This document shows, piece after piece, positions 10,735-22,059 of a stretch of DNA of 64,000 nt. Both the position numbers and the translations under genes were made by a program. How positions within the stretch are numbered: position 1 is the stretch's first letter; each line of letters opens with the position of its first letter. A model generated the notes under the pieces. It was not told the origin of the DNA. It saw nothing but the letters and a program-made list of their open reading frames with translations, and did no database searches. This DNA comes from Erwinia sp. E_sp_B01_1 (GTDB taxonomy: Bacteria; Pseudomonadota; Gammaproteobacteria; Enterobacterales; Enterobacteriaceae), in NCBI RefSeq assembly GCF_036865545.1, contig NZ_CP142208.1, positions 930,001 through 994,000 on the forward strand, given 5' to 3'.

Positions 10735-10762
10735 GAACTAAGGGGTAAAAATTCACTCTCAT
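10735..10762 (+). promoter_or_regulatory. Possible sigma-E promoter of degP
   Basis: GAACTA (10735-10740) and TCTCAT (10757-10762) with a 16-base spacer resemble the sigma-E pattern GAACTT-N16-TCTGA. degP is a known sigma-E and Cpx target in E. coli. The -10 match is imperfect, so this is a candidate only. Confidence 0.5.
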
Positions 10763-10814
10763 CATCACGACCACAGCAATGGTTGCATAATTGGACTCAC
10801 AGAGAAACAGACGC

Positions 10815-12266
10815 ATGAAAAAAACACTTTTAGCTAGCGCGTTGGCTCTTAGCCTGGGAATGGCGATGACCCCGCTCACTGCAACGGCAGCAGAATCCGC
10901 TTCTTCTTCCAGCCAGCAGCTTCCAAGCCTGGCACCGATGTTGGAAAAAGTGATGCCTTCCGTCGTCAGCATCAATGTCGAAGGCAGCACCACCGTTAAA
11001 ACGCCACGGATGCCCCAGCAGTTCCAGCAGTTCTTTGGCGATAACTCGCCGTTCTGCCAGGACGGTTCGCCTTTCCAGAGCTCACCGATGTGTCAGGGCG
11101 GCGGTGGACAGGGCCAGGGTCAGGATCAGGATCAGGGCGGAGCCAATACTCAGCAGGAGAAATTCCGCGCGCTGGGCTCTGGTGTGGTGATTGATGCCGC
11201 TAAAGGTTATGTCGTTACCAACAATCATGTGGTGGATAACGCGACGAAAATTCAGGTTCAGCTGAGTGATGGCCGCAAATATGATGCGAAAGTTATCGGA
11301 AAAGATCCGCGTTCAGACATTGCATTGATTCAGCTGAATGACGCGAAAAATCTGACGGCTATCAAGATTGCAGATTCTGATGACCTGCGCGTGGGTGATT
11401 ACACCGTGGCTATCGGTAACCCTTATGGTCTGGGTGAGACAGTAACCTCAGGGATTGTTTCTGCTCTGGGCCGTAGCGGTCTGAACGTGGAAAATTACGA
11501 AAACTTTATCCAGACCGATGCGGCAATTAACCGGGGTAACTCCGGCGGTGCGCTGGTGAACCTGAATGGTGAGCTGATCGGGATTAACACCGCCATCCTG
11601 GCACCGGACGGCGGTAATATCGGTATCGGCTTCGCTATCCCGAGCACCATGGTGAAAAACCTGACGGCGCAGATGGTCGAATATGGCCAGGTGAAACGTG
11701 GCGAACTGGGCATCATGGGCACCGAGCTGAACTCCGAACTGGCGAAAGCCATGAAGGTGGATGCACAGCGTGGCGCGTTCGTCAGCCAGGTACTGGCAAA
11801 CTCTTCGGCGGCGAAAGCGGGCGTGAAGGCTGGTGACGTGGTGACTTCGATCAACGGTAAGCAAATTTCCAGCTTTGCCGCGCTGCGTGCTCAGATTGGT
11901 TCGCTTCCGGTAGGCACCAAAATGTCCCTTGGTTTGATTCGTGACGGTAAGCCGCTGACGGTGAACGTTGAGTTGCAGCAAAGTACCCAGAACAAAGTTG
12001 AGTCTGCCACTATCTACACCGGTATTGAAGGCGCAGACCTGAGTAACTACGAAGTGAAAGGGGTGAAGGGCGTCAAGGTGGACACAGTGAAGCCTGGTTC
12101 TGCGGCGGCCCGCATTGGCCTGAAGAAGGATGATGTGATCCTTGGCGTCAACCAGCAGGCGGTAGCTAACCTGGGTGAGCTGCGTAAAATCCTGGACAGC
12201 AAACCTTCTGTGCTGGCGCTGAATATTCAGCGTGGTGACAGCTCACTCTATCTGTTGATGCAGTAA
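10815..12266 (+). CDS. degP: Periplasmic serine endoprotease/chaperone DegP
   Basis: Periplasmic HtrA-family protease and chaperone that degrades or refolds misfolded envelope proteins. From the ATG at 10815 it has 483 residues (E. coli 474), with a signal peptide of about 26 residues ending TATA-A. The catalytic triad is His138 (TNNHVV), Asp168 (PRSDIALI) and Ser243 (GNSGGALV). Two PDZ domains follow (about 285-380 and 390-480), shown by GAFVSQVLANSSAAKAGVKA and GSAAARIGLKKDDVILGV. The regulatory LA loop carries a Gly/Gln/Asp-rich run near residues 95-110 that makes the protein slightly longer than in E. coli. The in-frame start at 10791 would only lengthen the signal peptide. Confidence 0.97.
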   Translation: MKKTLLASALALSLGMAMTPLTATAAESASSSSQQLPSLAPMLEKVMPSVVSINVEGSTTVKTPRMPQQFQQFFGDNSPFCQDGSPFQSSPMCQGGGGQGQGQDQDQGGANTQQEKFRALGSGVVIDAAKGYVVTNNHVVDNATKIQVQLSDGRKYDAKVIGKDPRSDIALIQLNDAKNLTAIKIADSDDLRVGDYTVAIGNPYGLGETVTSGIVSALGRSGLNVENYENFIQTDAAINRGNSGGALVNLNGELIGINTAILAPDGGNIGIGFAIPSTMVKNLTAQMVEYGQVKRGELGIMGTELNSELAKAMKVDAQRGAFVSQVLANSSAAKAGVKAGDVVTSINGKQISSFAALRAQIGSLPVGTKMSLGLIRDGKPLTVNVELQQSTQNKVESATIYTGIEGADLSNYEVKGVKGVKVDTVKPGSAAARIGLKKDDVILGVNQQAVANLGELRKILDSKPSVLALNIQRGDSSLYLLMQ

Positions 12267-12275
12267 TTTCTTAAG

Positions 12276-12305
12276 GTGCCGGCGCTCGCCGTCGGCACTT
12301 ATCCC
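12276..12305 (+). terminator. Weak hairpin after degP
   Basis: gtgccg (12276-12281) pairs with cggcac (12293-12298), with a GC-rich interior. The T-run that follows is delayed. It is a plausible but weak terminator for degP. Confidence 0.4.
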
Positions 12306-12446
12306 GCTTTTTCCCCGCCAGTCACCCCTCTCTTTGTGATACTCCCCGCAATTTTCGCAGCCCGCACGCCGCTTAGTGCAGATGCACAATGTTTCACCCT
12401 GATGCCAAAGGTATGCTGGCAGAATGATGTTTTTCAGGAGTGGTAA

Positions 12447-13604
12447 ATGGCTACCTACCATCTGGATGCCCGTCTGGCACAGGAAATCGTTGCCCGCACG
12501 ATGCAAATTATTGACAGCAATGTCAACGTGATGGATGCGCGCGGCCGGATTATCGGCAGCGGCGATCGGGAACGTATTGGTGAAATGCACGAAGGGGCTT
12601 TACTGGCGCTCTCTCAGGCCAGGGTCGTGGACATTGATGAAGGCGTGGCTAAACATCTTCATGGTGTCCGTCCGGGTATTAATCTGCCAATGCGCATTGA
12701 TGGCGACATTGTCGGCGTCATAGGGCTTACCGGGGAACCAGAAACGCTGCGGCATTATGGTGAGCTGGTTTGTATGACCGCCGAAATGATGCTGGAGCAG
12801 GCGCGCCTGTTGCATATGCTGGCGCAGGACAGCCGTCTGCGTGAAGAGCTGGTACTGAACCTGATCCGCAGCGACACGCTGTCACCCGCGCTGGTGGAGT
12901 GGGCGCAGCGCCTGCGGATCGATCTCAATCAGCCCAGAGTGGTGGCCGTGGTGGAGGTAGACAGCGGTCAGTTAGGGGTGGACAGTGCGATGTCCGAGCT
13001 GCAGCAGTTACAGACGCTGCTGACCACGCCGGAGCGGGATAATCTGATTGCTATCGTTTCGCTGACGGAGATGGTAGTGCTGAAACCCGCCTTTAACGCT
13101 CATGGACGCTATGATGCGGACGACCACCGCAAAAGGGTGGAGTTGCTGCAATCCAGAATGAAAGAGAGTGGCCATCTGCGGATGCGCATCGCGTTAGGAA
13201 ATTTCTTCACCGGCCCTGGTGGCATCGCAAGATCTTACCGGACAGCCCAAACCACGATGGTGGTAGGCAAGCAGCGTATGCCGGAGCAGAGAAGTTACTT
13301 CTACCAGGATTTGATGCTGCCCGTCTTGCTGGACAGCCTGCGGGGTGGCTGGCAGGCCAATGAGCTTTCACGCCCGCTGGCAAAACTGAAGTCGATGGAT
13401 AACAACGGACTGTTACGCAGGACATTGATCTCCTGGTTCAGCAATAACGTACAGCCTTCTGCCACGGCTAAAGCGCTCTATATTCATCGTAATACGCTGG
13501 AGTACCGGCTTAACCGCATTTCTGAACTCACCGGATTAAATCTGAGTAATTTCGACGACAGGTTATTACTGTATGTCGCATTACAACTGGATGAGCAGCC
13601 TTAG
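12447..13604 (+). CDS. cdaR: Carbohydrate diacid transcriptional regulator CdaR
   Basis: Activator of galactarate, glucarate and glycerate utilisation genes in E. coli. It has 385 residues, the family length. The N-terminal sugar-diacid-binding domain (about 1-135) begins MATYHLDARLAQEIVARTMQ and contains NVMDARGRIIGSGDRERIGE. The C-terminal PucR-type HTH is recognised by ALYIHRNTLEYRLNRISELT near residues 340-360. It has its own 180-bp upstream gap and an SD-like caggag before the ATG. The diacid operons it would control are not in this window. Confidence 0.96.
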   Translation: MATYHLDARLAQEIVARTMQIIDSNVNVMDARGRIIGSGDRERIGEMHEGALLALSQARVVDIDEGVAKHLHGVRPGINLPMRIDGDIVGVIGLTGEPETLRHYGELVCMTAEMMLEQARLLHMLAQDSRLREELVLNLIRSDTLSPALVEWAQRLRIDLNQPRVVAVVEVDSGQLGVDSAMSELQQLQTLLTTPERDNLIAIVSLTEMVVLKPAFNAHGRYDADDHRKRVELLQSRMKESGHLRMRIALGNFFTGPGGIARSYRTAQTTMVVGKQRMPEQRSYFYQDLMLPVLLDSLRGGWQANELSRPLAKLKSMDNNGLLRRTLISWFSNNVQPSATAKALYIHRNTLEYRLNRISELTGLNLSNFDDRLLLYVALQLDEQP

Positions 13605-13661
13605 GCCGGGGGGACTGACAGGAAGAGGGGGAAAGGGTCTTGAGAGGGTTAAAGCAGCCTC

Positions 13662-13691
13662 AATAAAAAAGGGGCGAAGTTTTCACTCCCC
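13662..13691 (-). terminator. Intrinsic terminator of yaeH
   Basis: On the minus strand, ggggagtgaa pairs with ttcgcccc with one bulged base, and this is followed directly by ttttttattg. It lies just after the yaeH stop and between the convergent cdaR and yaeH. Confidence 0.8.
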
Positions 13692-13713
13692 CTGCAATAC
13701 AGATGACCAGTTA

Positions 13714-14106
13714 TTAGCGGCTGCTACGGGTCAGCTTTTCAAGATCGGATTCAATCTCGTTAATCTTGTTGGAAACCACATGCTCCAGATGGCGCAGGTC
13801 TTCCAGAATTTTGCGTTTCAGATCCACTTCAACCTGGTCACGCTGGCAAATCTGGTCCAGTTCATCAATCACATAACGCAGGTTAGGACTGATCTCCTGA
13901 ATCTCTTTGTAACCCTGGCTGGCGTTATCGGCAACCACAGTTTTACGCTGACGTGGGTATTTGAATTTCACGCTCTTGGCGAAGAATTCACCTTTATCTT
14001 TGCGGAAGTAGATTTTCAGGATGTCGTTGCTGGCTTCCTGACGCAGACTGTAACGGTCAATGTCATCAGGAGAGGAAATACCAAGGCCTTTCAGATTGTC
14101 ATACAT
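13714..14106 (-). CDS. yaeH: UPF0325 family protein YaeH
   Basis: Conserved protein of unknown function, 130 residues (E. coli YaeH 128). [20 protein letters not shown] and [20 protein letters not shown] align closely to E. coli. No signal peptide or membrane segment; the C-terminal third (about 85-128) is charged and helical, with heptad-like spacing that suggests a coiled coil. The E. coli neighbour yaeI is absent, so yaeH lies directly downstream of dapD across a 337-bp gap. Confidence 0.93.
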   Translation of the reverse strand: MYDNLKGLGISSPDDIDRYSLRQEASNDILKIYFRKDKGEFFAKSVKFKYPRQRKTVVADNASQGYKEIQEISPNLRYVIDELDQICQRDQVEVDLKRKILEDLRHLEHVVSNKINEIESDLEKLTRSSR

Positions 14107-14117
14107 AAGTTTTGTTC

Positions 14118-14240
14118 CTAAGTGAAGTCGTCGTCGTTCCGGCTGCGCGTCGTGAATACTGCGTTATGCAGTGCCCGCCAGGATCCTGGACTGAGCTGTC
14201 CAGAGTGCTGGCTGCGCGCTTACGCCTTGTCTTCACTTAG
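14118..14240. repeat. Palindromic intergenic element with 10-bp terminal inverted repeats
   Basis: Most of the gene-free stretch 14107-14443 is this 123-bp element. It is bounded by perfect inverted repeats ctaagtgaag (14118-14127) and cttcacttag (14231-14240). Inside are the hairpin ctggac/gtccag, the palindrome ccaggatcctgg, and the 9-base word ggctgcgcg twice in direct orientation. Size and ends recall ERIC-type enterobacterial palindromes: on the minus strand the word taagtga is followed by a cgcagcc word, as in ERIC. The opposite end does not match the ERIC consensus I remember. It lies in the leader of yaeH. The rest of the gap (14241-14404) shows no gene. Confidence 0.5.
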
Positions 14241-14404
14241 CTCGCTCATCCGTACTCCAGCGATAATAAAGTCGCTAAAATAGCAGTCCGGGTCACGATA
14301 ATGGTTAAGGGATTAAATCAACGGCGCGGATTATCGCTCAGATGTTGCGCAATAGCATCCGTTATTTCGATGCGCGAAACAGGTAATTAGCAGGCGAAGT
14401 GTAA

Positions 14405-14436
14405 AGAAAAAATTACGGGCCACAGGAAGTGGCCCG
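14405..14436 (-). terminator. Intrinsic terminator of dapD
   Basis: cgggccac (14416-14423) pairs with gtggcccg (14429-14436) around a 5-base loop. On the minus strand it is followed by taatttttt, directly after the dapD stop. Confidence 0.9.
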
Positions 14437-14443
14437 ATAGAGA

Positions 14444-15268
14444 TTAGTCGATGGTGCGCAGCAGTTCGTTGATGCCCACTTTTGCGCGGGTTTTAGCGTC
14501 AACTTTCTTCACGATAACCGCACAGTAGAGACTGTAACTCCCATCCTTAGAAGGCAGGTTACCGGAAACAACTACAGAACCTGCTGGTACGCGACCATAG
14601 GTCACTTCGCCAGTTTCACGATCGTAGATTTTGGTGCTCTGGCCCAGGTAAACGCCCATAGAGATCACCGCGCCTTCTTCCACGATCACGCCTTCAACCA
14701 CTTCTGAACGTGCGCCGATAAAGCAGTTGTCTTCGATGATGGTTGGATTGGCCTGCAGCGGCTCAAGCACGCCACCGATACCCACGCCACCAGACAGGTG
14801 AACGTTTTTACCAATCTGAGCGCAGGACCCCACTGTGGCCCAGGTATCAACCATCGAACCTTCATCAACATAGGCACCGATGTTGACGTATGAAGGCATC
14901 AGCACGGTGTTACGGGCGATGTAGGCACCCTGGCGCACGGCGGCAGGTGGCACCACGCGGAAGCCTTCTTTTTTGAAGCGCGCTTCATCATAGTTGGCGA
15001 ATTTCATCGGAACTTTGTCGTAGAAACGGCTTTCTGCACCGTCAATCACCTGATTGTCATTGATGCGGAAAGAGAGCAGCACGGCTTTCTTAAGCCACTG
15101 GTGCGTGACCCACTGGCCGTCGATCTTTTCAGCAACGCGCAGGGCACCGCTGTCCAGCAGGCTGATTACCTGATTTACCGCTTCGCGGGTAACGGTGTCT
15201 GCGTTAGCCGGAGTGATTTCCGCGCGACGCTCGAAAGCGCTTTCAATAACATTCTGTAATTGTTGCAT
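14444..15268 (-). CDS. dapD: 2,3,4,5-tetrahydropyridine-2,6-dicarboxylate N-succinyltransferase DapD
   Basis: Succinylates tetrahydrodipicolinate in the diaminopimelate/lysine pathway, supplying peptidoglycan and lysine. From the ATG at 15268 ([20 protein letters not shown]) it has 274 residues, the E. coli length. Residues about 110-240 show the left-handed beta-helix hexapeptide pattern, such as [20 protein letters not shown] and [20 protein letters not shown]. The in-frame start at 15286 lacks family support. It lies about 110 bp downstream of glnD in the same orientation. Confidence 0.97.
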   Translation of the reverse strand: MQQLQNVIESAFERRAEITPANADTVTREAVNQVISLLDSGALRVAEKIDGQWVTHQWLKKAVLLSFRINDNQVIDGAESRFYDKVPMKFANYDEARFKKEGFRVVPPAAVRQGAYIARNTVLMPSYVNIGAYVDEGSMVDTWATVGSCAQIGKNVHLSGGVGIGGVLEPLQANPTIIEDNCFIGARSEVVEGVIVEEGAVISMGVYLGQSTKIYDRETGEVTYGRVPAGSVVVSGNLPSKDGSYSLYCAVIVKKVDAKTRAKVGINELLRTID

Positions 15269-15377
15269 TAGTTCTTCCTGTGTCAAAACATGTTCCCGGT
15301 GCAGGGAGTACGGGCGCTAAAAACGGCACGCGTCCCGACACTCAACCTCACCTGGCGTGTTAAAAATTAAATCTGGG

Positions 15378-18023
15378 TCACACTTTATCGTTTGGATTAA
15401 GGGCCTCTGTCAACCGTTGTTGTAACACTTCGCGTAATTCCGGACTAAGGGCACGTCGCTCACTGTTGGCCAGGATAAACAAATCCTCCACCCGTTCGCC
15501 AATGGTGCTGATGCGTGCTCCATGCAGAGAGACACCCAGATCGGCAAAGACTTCCCCAACCCTGGCAAGCAGCCCTGGCTGGTCCAGGGCAATCAGCTCC
15601 ATGTAAGTGCGGCGGTCGGTATGGGTGGGTAAAAACTTTGCCTCGGTTTCCACGCTGAAATGTTTAAGCCGGGCAGACTGGCGCCGGGTACGTGGAGACT
15701 GCCAGCTTGTCTGGCCAATGGCCTGTTCAAGGGCATAACGGATCATTTCGTGGCGATCCGCTGCCAGCGGACTGCCATCCGGTTCAAGAACGATAAAGGT
15801 ATCCATAGCCATGCCGTCGCGGCTGGTAAAAATCTGCGCGTCATGCACGCTAAGGTTGCGACGGTCCAGTTCGCCCGCCACGGTGGCAAACAGGTAGGGA
15901 CGATCGGGGCTCCAGATAAAAATCTCCGTGCCGCCCCGCGTCGCCTGTGGACTGACCAGCACCAGCGGTTGGGTCAGATCGTGGTTCATCAGATGACGGG
16001 CATGCCAGGCAAGCTGGTTTGGCGTGTGGCGCAGAAAATAATCCGCCCGGCAGCGTCCCCAGATATTGTGCAAAGTCTCTTCGTCGATGTTGTCCATGCG
16101 TAACAGCGCCAGCGCCTGCAAACGATGGTGACGCACCCTTTCCCGCAGGTCCGGGCTGTTTTCCATTCCCCGGCGCAACTGTTTCTCGGTGGCAAAGAAG
16201 AGCTCCCGCAGCAGGCTTTGCTTCCAGCTGTTCCACAAGTTTTCATTGGTGGCACAAATATCGGCGACCGTAAGGCAAACCAGGTAGCGTAACCGGTTCT
16301 CGTTTTGCATCACCTCAGCAAACTGCTGGATTTCAGTGGGATCCTGGATATCACGACGCTGGGCCGTCACCGACATCAGTAAATGATGGCGAACCAGCCA
16401 GGCAACCAGCTGGGTCTCGCGGGAGTTCAGACCATGCAGCTCAGCAAATTCCAGCGCATCCTGTGCGCCCAGAATGGAGTGATCGCCATTGCGGCCTTTA
16501 GCAATGTCATGAAACAGCGCTGCCATCAGCAGCAGTTCAACCTGCGGCAGACGCGGCCAGATCTCCACGCAAAGTGGATGACGGGGGCGGGTAATTTCAC
16601 TGGCGAAGCTTTCCAGCTTTTGCAATACACGGATGGTGTGCTCATCAACGGTATAGGCATGGAACAGATCAAACTGCATCTGTCCGACGATGTTGCCCCA
16701 TTGCGGCATATAAGCCATTAGCACGCTATGCCGGTGCATGGGCACCAGCGCCCGGCTGACAGCGCCCGGATGGCGCAAAATGGCCAGGAACAACCGGCGA
16801 GCTTCCGGAATGGTGCAGAGCGGCTGCTTCAGGTGACGCCGCGCATGGCGAAGCTGCCGCAGCGTTGTGGAGTAGATACCGGTGATTTTTTGCGTGCGCA
16901 CCATGGTGTAGAACATCCGCATGATCGCTTCCGGCTCACGGGAAAAGAGTGACTCATCGATCAAATCAATCAGCGAACCGCGTAGCTGGAACTCTTCGTC
17001 AATTGCCCGCGGTTTCTCATCTTCACCCAGCGCCAGAATCGCCTCATCGAACAGCTGAAGCAGCATATGGTTCAGCTCGCTGATGCGACGGGTCACGCGA
17101 TAGAAATCTTTCATCATCCGTTCAACCGGCTCATTCCCTTCACCCTGATAGTTCAGACGCTGGGCGACGGTGAGCTGACGGTCAAACAGCAGACGGTTGT
17201 CATAGCGGGGCAGGGTAAGATGCAGGGCGAAGCGGATGCGCCAGAGGAAAGTCTGGCATTCATTCAGTTCGTTACGTTCAACTTCAGTCAGGAAGCCAAA
17301 ACCCACCATTTCATCCATCGAGGTGGCACCAAAATGACGGCGGGCAACCCACAGCAGAGTGTGAATATCCCGAAGGCCGCCGGGGCTGCTTTTGATATCC
17401 GGCTCAAGGTTGTAGCTGGTGCCGTGGTAGCGCAGATGGCGCTCCTGTTGCTCCTCAATTTTGGCCGCGAAAAACCGATCGGAAGGCCAGAACCCGTCGC
17501 TGAAGACGTTCTTTTGCAACTCCAGAAAAAGCGCCACATCGCCGGTGAGCATACGCGATTCAATCAGGTTGGTGGCTACGGTCAGATCTGATAACCCTTC
17601 CAGCAGACACTCTTCCAGCGTCCGCACGCTGTGTCCCACTTCCAGCTTCAGATCCCACATCAGCGTCAGCAGTTCGCTGGTACGCTGGGCATCCTGGTCA
17701 GAAAGGGGGCTACGGCTGAGGATCAGCACATCAATATCGGAGAGTGGATGCAGTTCACCCCGCCCGTAGCCACCCACGGCTACCAGGGCGATCCCCTCCT
17801 TTTCCGGAAAGTCATAAAAGCGCCACAGGCGCCTTAACAGACGATCGATAAACAGCGTACGGGCATCGATCAGGGCTTCGACATCTTCACCGGCATCGAA
17901 TGCCCTGGCCAGCAAGTGATGAAACTGCTCAAGGTGTTGCTTCAGGGATTCCCTGGTCAGCTGCGCATCTTCCCAGTGAGCGGGGGAGCCAGACTGCCTG
18001 TAATCCTTTAATGTTTTGGTCAC
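15378..18023 (-). CDS. glnD: Bifunctional PII uridylyltransferase/uridylyl-removing enzyme GlnD
   Basis: Central nitrogen sensor that uridylylates PII proteins when glutamine is low and removes UMP when it is high. I place the start at the GTG at 18023, which has AGGAG seven bases upstream, giving 881 residues (E. coli 890). The open frame up to 18092 has no family match. The nucleotidyltransferase site [19 protein letters not shown] lies at about 84-102. The HD domain is marked by [20 protein letters not shown], and two C-terminal ACT domains by [19 protein letters not shown] and [20 protein letters not shown]. It lies downstream of map with a terminator between them. Confidence 0.95.
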   Translation of the reverse strand: MTKTLKDYRQSGSPAHWEDAQLTRESLKQHLEQFHHLLARAFDAGEDVEALIDARTLFIDRLLRRLWRFYDFPEKEGIALVAVGGYGRGELHPLSDIDVLILSRSPLSDQDAQRTSELLTLMWDLKLEVGHSVRTLEECLLEGLSDLTVATNLIESRMLTGDVALFLELQKNVFSDGFWPSDRFFAAKIEEQQERHLRYHGTSYNLEPDIKSSPGGLRDIHTLLWVARRHFGATSMDEMVGFGFLTEVERNELNECQTFLWRIRFALHLTLPRYDNRLLFDRQLTVAQRLNYQGEGNEPVERMMKDFYRVTRRISELNHMLLQLFDEAILALGEDEKPRAIDEEFQLRGSLIDLIDESLFSREPEAIMRMFYTMVRTQKITGIYSTTLRQLRHARRHLKQPLCTIPEARRLFLAILRHPGAVSRALVPMHRHSVLMAYMPQWGNIVGQMQFDLFHAYTVDEHTIRVLQKLESFASEITRPRHPLCVEIWPRLPQVELLLMAALFHDIAKGRNGDHSILGAQDALEFAELHGLNSRETQLVAWLVRHHLLMSVTAQRRDIQDPTEIQQFAEVMQNENRLRYLVCLTVADICATNENLWNSWKQSLLRELFFATEKQLRRGMENSPDLRERVRHHRLQALALLRMDNIDEETLHNIWGRCRADYFLRHTPNQLAWHARHLMNHDLTQPLVLVSPQATRGGTEIFIWSPDRPYLFATVAGELDRRNLSVHDAQIFTSRDGMAMDTFIVLEPDGSPLAADRHEMIRYALEQAIGQTSWQSPRTRRQSARLKHFSVETEAKFLPTHTDRRTYMELIALDQPGLLARVGEVFADLGVSLHGARISTIGERVEDLFILANSERRALSPELREVLQQRLTEALNPNDKV

Positions 18024-18104
18024 GCCAGTGCTCCTGCTTAATGCTCTGCGAGTCGGAAGTGAAAAGATCATTAGCGACAATAGCGCCAGCACTGGCCTGA
18101 GATC

Positions 18105-18131
18105 AAAAAAAACCGGCCGGAGCCGGTTTTT
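18105..18131 (-). terminator. Intrinsic terminator between map and glnD
   Basis: aaccggc (18111-18117) pairs with gccggtt (18122-18128). An A-tract on the left supplies the U-run for leftward transcription from map, and T-tracts flank the other side. Confidence 0.85.
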
Positions 18132-18145
18132 TCTTTCGCTGCCTC

Positions 18146-18940
18146 TTACCCTTCGTGGGTCAGAACGGCAGGGATAGTGTCATCTTTGCGCAGCGTCATA
18201 ATTTCGCAGCCGTTTTCGGTCACTACGATGGTGTGCTCATACTGGGCGGATAAGCTGCGATCTTTGGTTTTCACTGTCCAGCCATCTTTCATGCTGCGAA
18301 TACGGTAATCTCCGGCGTTAACCATAGGCTCAATGGTAAAAGCCATGCCCGCCTGCAACACCACGCCACCATCATCGGCATCATAGTGCAGAACCTGTGG
18401 CTCTTCGTGGAACCCTTTACCGATACCGTGACCGCAATATTCACGGACCACAGAGAAGTCCTGAGCTTCAACAAACTTCTGGATCTCACGGCCAATGGTG
18501 CGCAGGCGAATACCCGGCTTCACCATCTTCAGCGCCAGGTAGAGGCTCTCCTGAGTCACACGGCACAGACGTTCTCCCTGGATGGTCGGCTTACCAACGA
18601 TAAACATTTTAGAGGTGTCACCGTGATACTCGTCTTTAATGACGGTCACGTCGATATTGACGATATCGCCCTCTTTCAGGATGCGCTCATCGCTGGGAAT
18701 GCCGTGACAGACCACTTCATTAATCGAGATACAGACTGATTTAGGAAAGCCGTGATAGCCCAGGCTGGCAGAGACCGCTTTTTGCGTGTTCACGATGTAA
18801 TCGTTACAAATACGATCCAGTTCGCCAGTGCTGATGCCGGGTTTCACATGCTCTTCGATCATTTCCAGCACTTCAGCGGCCAGACGGCCAGCCACGCGCA
18901 TTTTTTCGATTTCTTCAGGGGTTTTGATTGTAATTGCCAT
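18146..18940 (-). CDS. map: Methionine aminopeptidase type I
   Basis: Removes the initiator methionine from nascent proteins; essential. It has 264 residues, the E. coli length. The metal ligands are visible in their usual contexts: the Asp of VNIDVTVI, the Asp of YHGDTSKMF, the His of [14 protein letters not shown], the Glu of FTIEPMVN and the Glu of QYEHTIVV. It is divergent from rpsB across a 331-bp gap holding the rpsB promoter and leader. Confidence 0.98.
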   Translation of the reverse strand: MAITIKTPEEIEKMRVAGRLAAEVLEMIEEHVKPGISTGELDRICNDYIVNTQKAVSASLGYHGFPKSVCISINEVVCHGIPSDERILKEGDIVNIDVTVIKDEYHGDTSKMFIVGKPTIQGERLCRVTQESLYLALKMVKPGIRLRTIGREIQKFVEAQDFSVVREYCGHGIGKGFHEEPQVLHYDADDGGVVLQAGMAFTIEPMVNAGDYRIRSMKDGWTVKTKDRSLSAQYEHTIVVTENGCEIMTLRKDDTIPAVLTHEG

Positions 18941-19059
18941 TAATTTTGTCCGCAGTTGTCGCTATTTTCGACAATAATAAAGGAAGTGCAGCAATGGTAG
19001 CAGCCCACCTTTGCTCTGCCAATTGCAGTTTGTAGCAGAGCAGCAATGGGCAACAATTA

Positions 19060-19089
19060 TTGGCTTCACGGGCGCCATTGTGGTATAAA
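19060..19089 (+). promoter_or_regulatory. Promoter of the rpsB-tsf operon
   Basis: TTGGCT (19060-19065), an 18-base spacer, and TATAAA (19084-19089), followed by a GC-rich discriminator gcgcgcc. That discriminator is typical of stringently controlled ribosomal promoters. Confidence 0.7.
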
Positions 19090-19099
19090 GCGCGCCGAC

Positions 19100-19997
<898 letters not shown>

Positions 19998-20044
19998 TAA
20001 GGATCGCTCCTCAGAGAGCCCTTAGACATCAGATGTTAATCTGT

Positions 20045-20075
20045 AAGGGGCCTGCATTGGCCCCTTTATTTTATT
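20045..20075 (+). terminator. Attenuator/terminator between rpsB and tsf
   Basis: Perfect stem aaggggcc / ggcccctt (20045-20066) followed by a T-rich stretch. E. coli has a partial terminator at the same place, which lowers tsf expression relative to rpsB. Confidence 0.85.
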
Positions 20076-20193
20076 CGAATTCGCTTTGCCGCTTGTCATA
20101 AACGGCGGGGCAGAATGTTTCTCCCGAGACCAGGCATCTGTAGCGAACCTCAAGGCTTTCGCTGACCGATGCACGCTAACCGAGGATTATAGA

Positions 20194-21045
20194 ATGGCTG
20201 CTATTACCGCTGCTCTGGTAAAAGAACTGCGCGAGCGTACTGCCGCTGGCATGATGGATTGCAAAAAAGCACTGACCGAAGCCGACGGCGACATCGAGCT
20301 GGCGATCGAGAATATGCGTAAATCTGGCGCGATCAAAGCTGCCAAGAAAGCAGGCAACGTTGCTGCTGACGGCGTGATCAAAACCAAAATCGAAGGCAAC
20401 TACGGTGTGATTCTGGAAGTTAACTGCCAGACTGACTTCGTTGCTAAAGATGGTGGTTTCCAGGCGTTCGCTGACAAAGTGCTGGATGCTGCTGTTGCCG
20501 GCAAAATCACTGACGTTGAAGTGCTGAAAGCCCAGTTCGAAGAAGAGCGTGTTGCACTGGTTGCTAAAATCGGTGAAAACATCAACATTCGTCGCATCTC
20601 CGTACTGGAAGGCGAAGTTCTGGGTAGCTACCTGCACGGTGCCCGCATCGGTGTTCTGATTTCTGCTACCGGTGCTGACGAAGAGCTGGTTAAGCAGCTG
20701 GCAATGCACGTTGCTGCAAGCAAGCCAGAATTCGTTAAGCCAGAAGATGTTTCTGCTGAAGTTGTAGAGAAAGAGTTCCAGGTTCAGCTGGACATCGCTA
20801 TGCAGTCTGGTAAGCCGAAAGAGATCGCAGAGAAAATGGTTGAAGGCCGTATGAAGAAATTCACCGGTGAAGTTTCTCTGACTGGCCAGCCTTTCGTTAT
20901 TGACCCATCAAAAACTGTGGGTCAGTTGCTGAAAGAGAAAAACGCTGACGTTGTTAACTTCATCCGCTTCGAAGTGGGTGAGGGTATTGAGAAAGCTGAG
21001 ACCGATTTCGCAGCAGAAGTTGCCGCGATGTCCAAGCAGTCTTAA
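20194..21045 (+). CDS. tsf: Elongation factor Ts
   Basis: Guanine-nucleotide exchange factor for EF-Tu. From the ATG at 20194 ([20 protein letters not shown]) it has 283 residues, the E. coli length. The EF-Ts signature [14 protein letters not shown] and the TDFVAKD segment that contacts EF-Tu are present. Frame open upstream to 20086 is leader sequence. A strong terminator follows the stop. Confidence 0.99.
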   Translation: MAAITAALVKELRERTAAGMMDCKKALTEADGDIELAIENMRKSGAIKAAKKAGNVAADGVIKTKIEGNYGVILEVNCQTDFVAKDGGFQAFADKVLDAAVAGKITDVEVLKAQFEEERVALVAKIGENINIRRISVLEGEVLGSYLHGARIGVLISATGADEELVKQLAMHVAASKPEFVKPEDVSAEVVEKEFQVQLDIAMQSGKPKEIAEKMVEGRMKKFTGEVSLTGQPFVIDPSKTVGQLLKEKNADVVNFIRFEVGEGIEKAETDFAAEVAAMSKQS

Positions 21046-21053
21046 TGCTTGAA

Positions 21054-21083
21054 AAGAACCGCCATCCGGCGGTTCTTTTTTGT
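21054..21083 (+). terminator. Intrinsic terminator of rpsB-tsf
   Basis: 10-bp perfect stem aagaaccgcc / ggcggttctt (21054-21077), tetraloop atcc, then a T-run. Confidence 0.95.
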
Positions 21084-21199
21084 CTGGCTTTAGCACCACC
21101 CATTTTCAGTCTCATCCCAATAGCATTTCTCCGGTGCTAAGAGGATGATAGATCAGATTTGACTCCTCATATCGACCAAACCATCCAGGAAAAAACACC

Positions 21200-21925
21200 A
21201 TGGCGACCAATGCAAAACCTGTATATCAACGTATCCTGCTTAAACTCAGTGGCGAAGCACTGCAAGGTGCCGAAGGCTTCGGTATTGATGCAAGCGTACT
21301 GGATCGTATGGCTCAGGAAGTTAAAGAGCTGGTAGAACTGGGCATTCAGGTGGGTGTGGTTATCGGTGGTGGCAATCTGTTCCGTGGCGCTGGTCTGGCG
21401 CAGGCTGGAATGAATCGTGTCGTTGGCGACCATATGGGCATGCTGGCGACCGTGATGAACGGTCTGGCAATGCGTGATGCTCTGCATCGTGCCTATGTGA
21501 ACGCCCGCCTGATGTCCGCGATCCCGCTGAATGGCGTTTGCGATAATTACAGCTGGGCAGAAGCCATCAGCCTGTTACGTAACAACCGTGTGGTGATCTT
21601 CTCCGCCGGTACCGGTAATCCCTTCTTCACTACCGATTCCGCTGCTTGCCTGCGCGGTATCGAAATCGAAGCCGATGTTGTGCTGAAAGCGACTAAAGTG
21701 GATGGCGTCTATTCAGCCGATCCGGTGAAAAATCCGGATGCGACCCTGTACGATCAGATCAGCTACACTGACGTGCTGGATAAAGAGCTGAAAGTGATGG
21801 ATCTGGCCGCGTTTACGCTGGCTCGTGACCACAAACTGCCAATTCGTGTGTTCAACATGAACAAGCCTGGCGCACTGCGCCGTGTGGTAATGGGTGAAAA
21901 AGAAGGTACCCTGATTACGCAATAA
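21200..21925 (+). CDS. pyrH: UMP kinase PyrH
   Basis: Phosphorylates UMP to UDP in pyrimidine nucleotide synthesis; a hexameric, GTP-activated, UTP-inhibited enzyme. It has 241 residues, the E. coli length. Amino-acid-kinase fold motifs are [11 protein letters not shown] (phosphate binding), [11 protein letters not shown] and [16 protein letters not shown]. It has its own upstream region after the tsf terminator and is followed by frr. Confidence 0.98.
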   Translation: MATNAKPVYQRILLKLSGEALQGAEGFGIDASVLDRMAQEVKELVELGIQVGVVIGGGNLFRGAGLAQAGMNRVVGDHMGMLATVMNGLAMRDALHRAYVNARLMSAIPLNGVCDNYSWAEAISLLRNNRVVIFSAGTGNPFFTTDSAACLRGIEIEADVVLKATKVDGVYSADPVKNPDATLYDQISYTDVLDKELKVMDLAAFTLARDHKLPIRVFNMNKPGALRRVVMGEKEGTLITQ

Positions 21926-22059
21926 TATCAGTCACTGCGTAAAATAAGGTATATTCTGCCTCTGTGGCGCTTTGCGCGCTACAATCAGAACCACCGACTA
22001 TTTTGAAACGGGCTCTGTTTACAGAGCCTGCCTGGTAACCAGAATCCAAGGGTTCCAAC

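Noticed and set aside
13573..14121. 182-codon rightward frame antisense to yaeH
   Set aside because: yaeH on the opposite strand matches a conserved family at full length; this frame is its shadow and begins inside cdaR.
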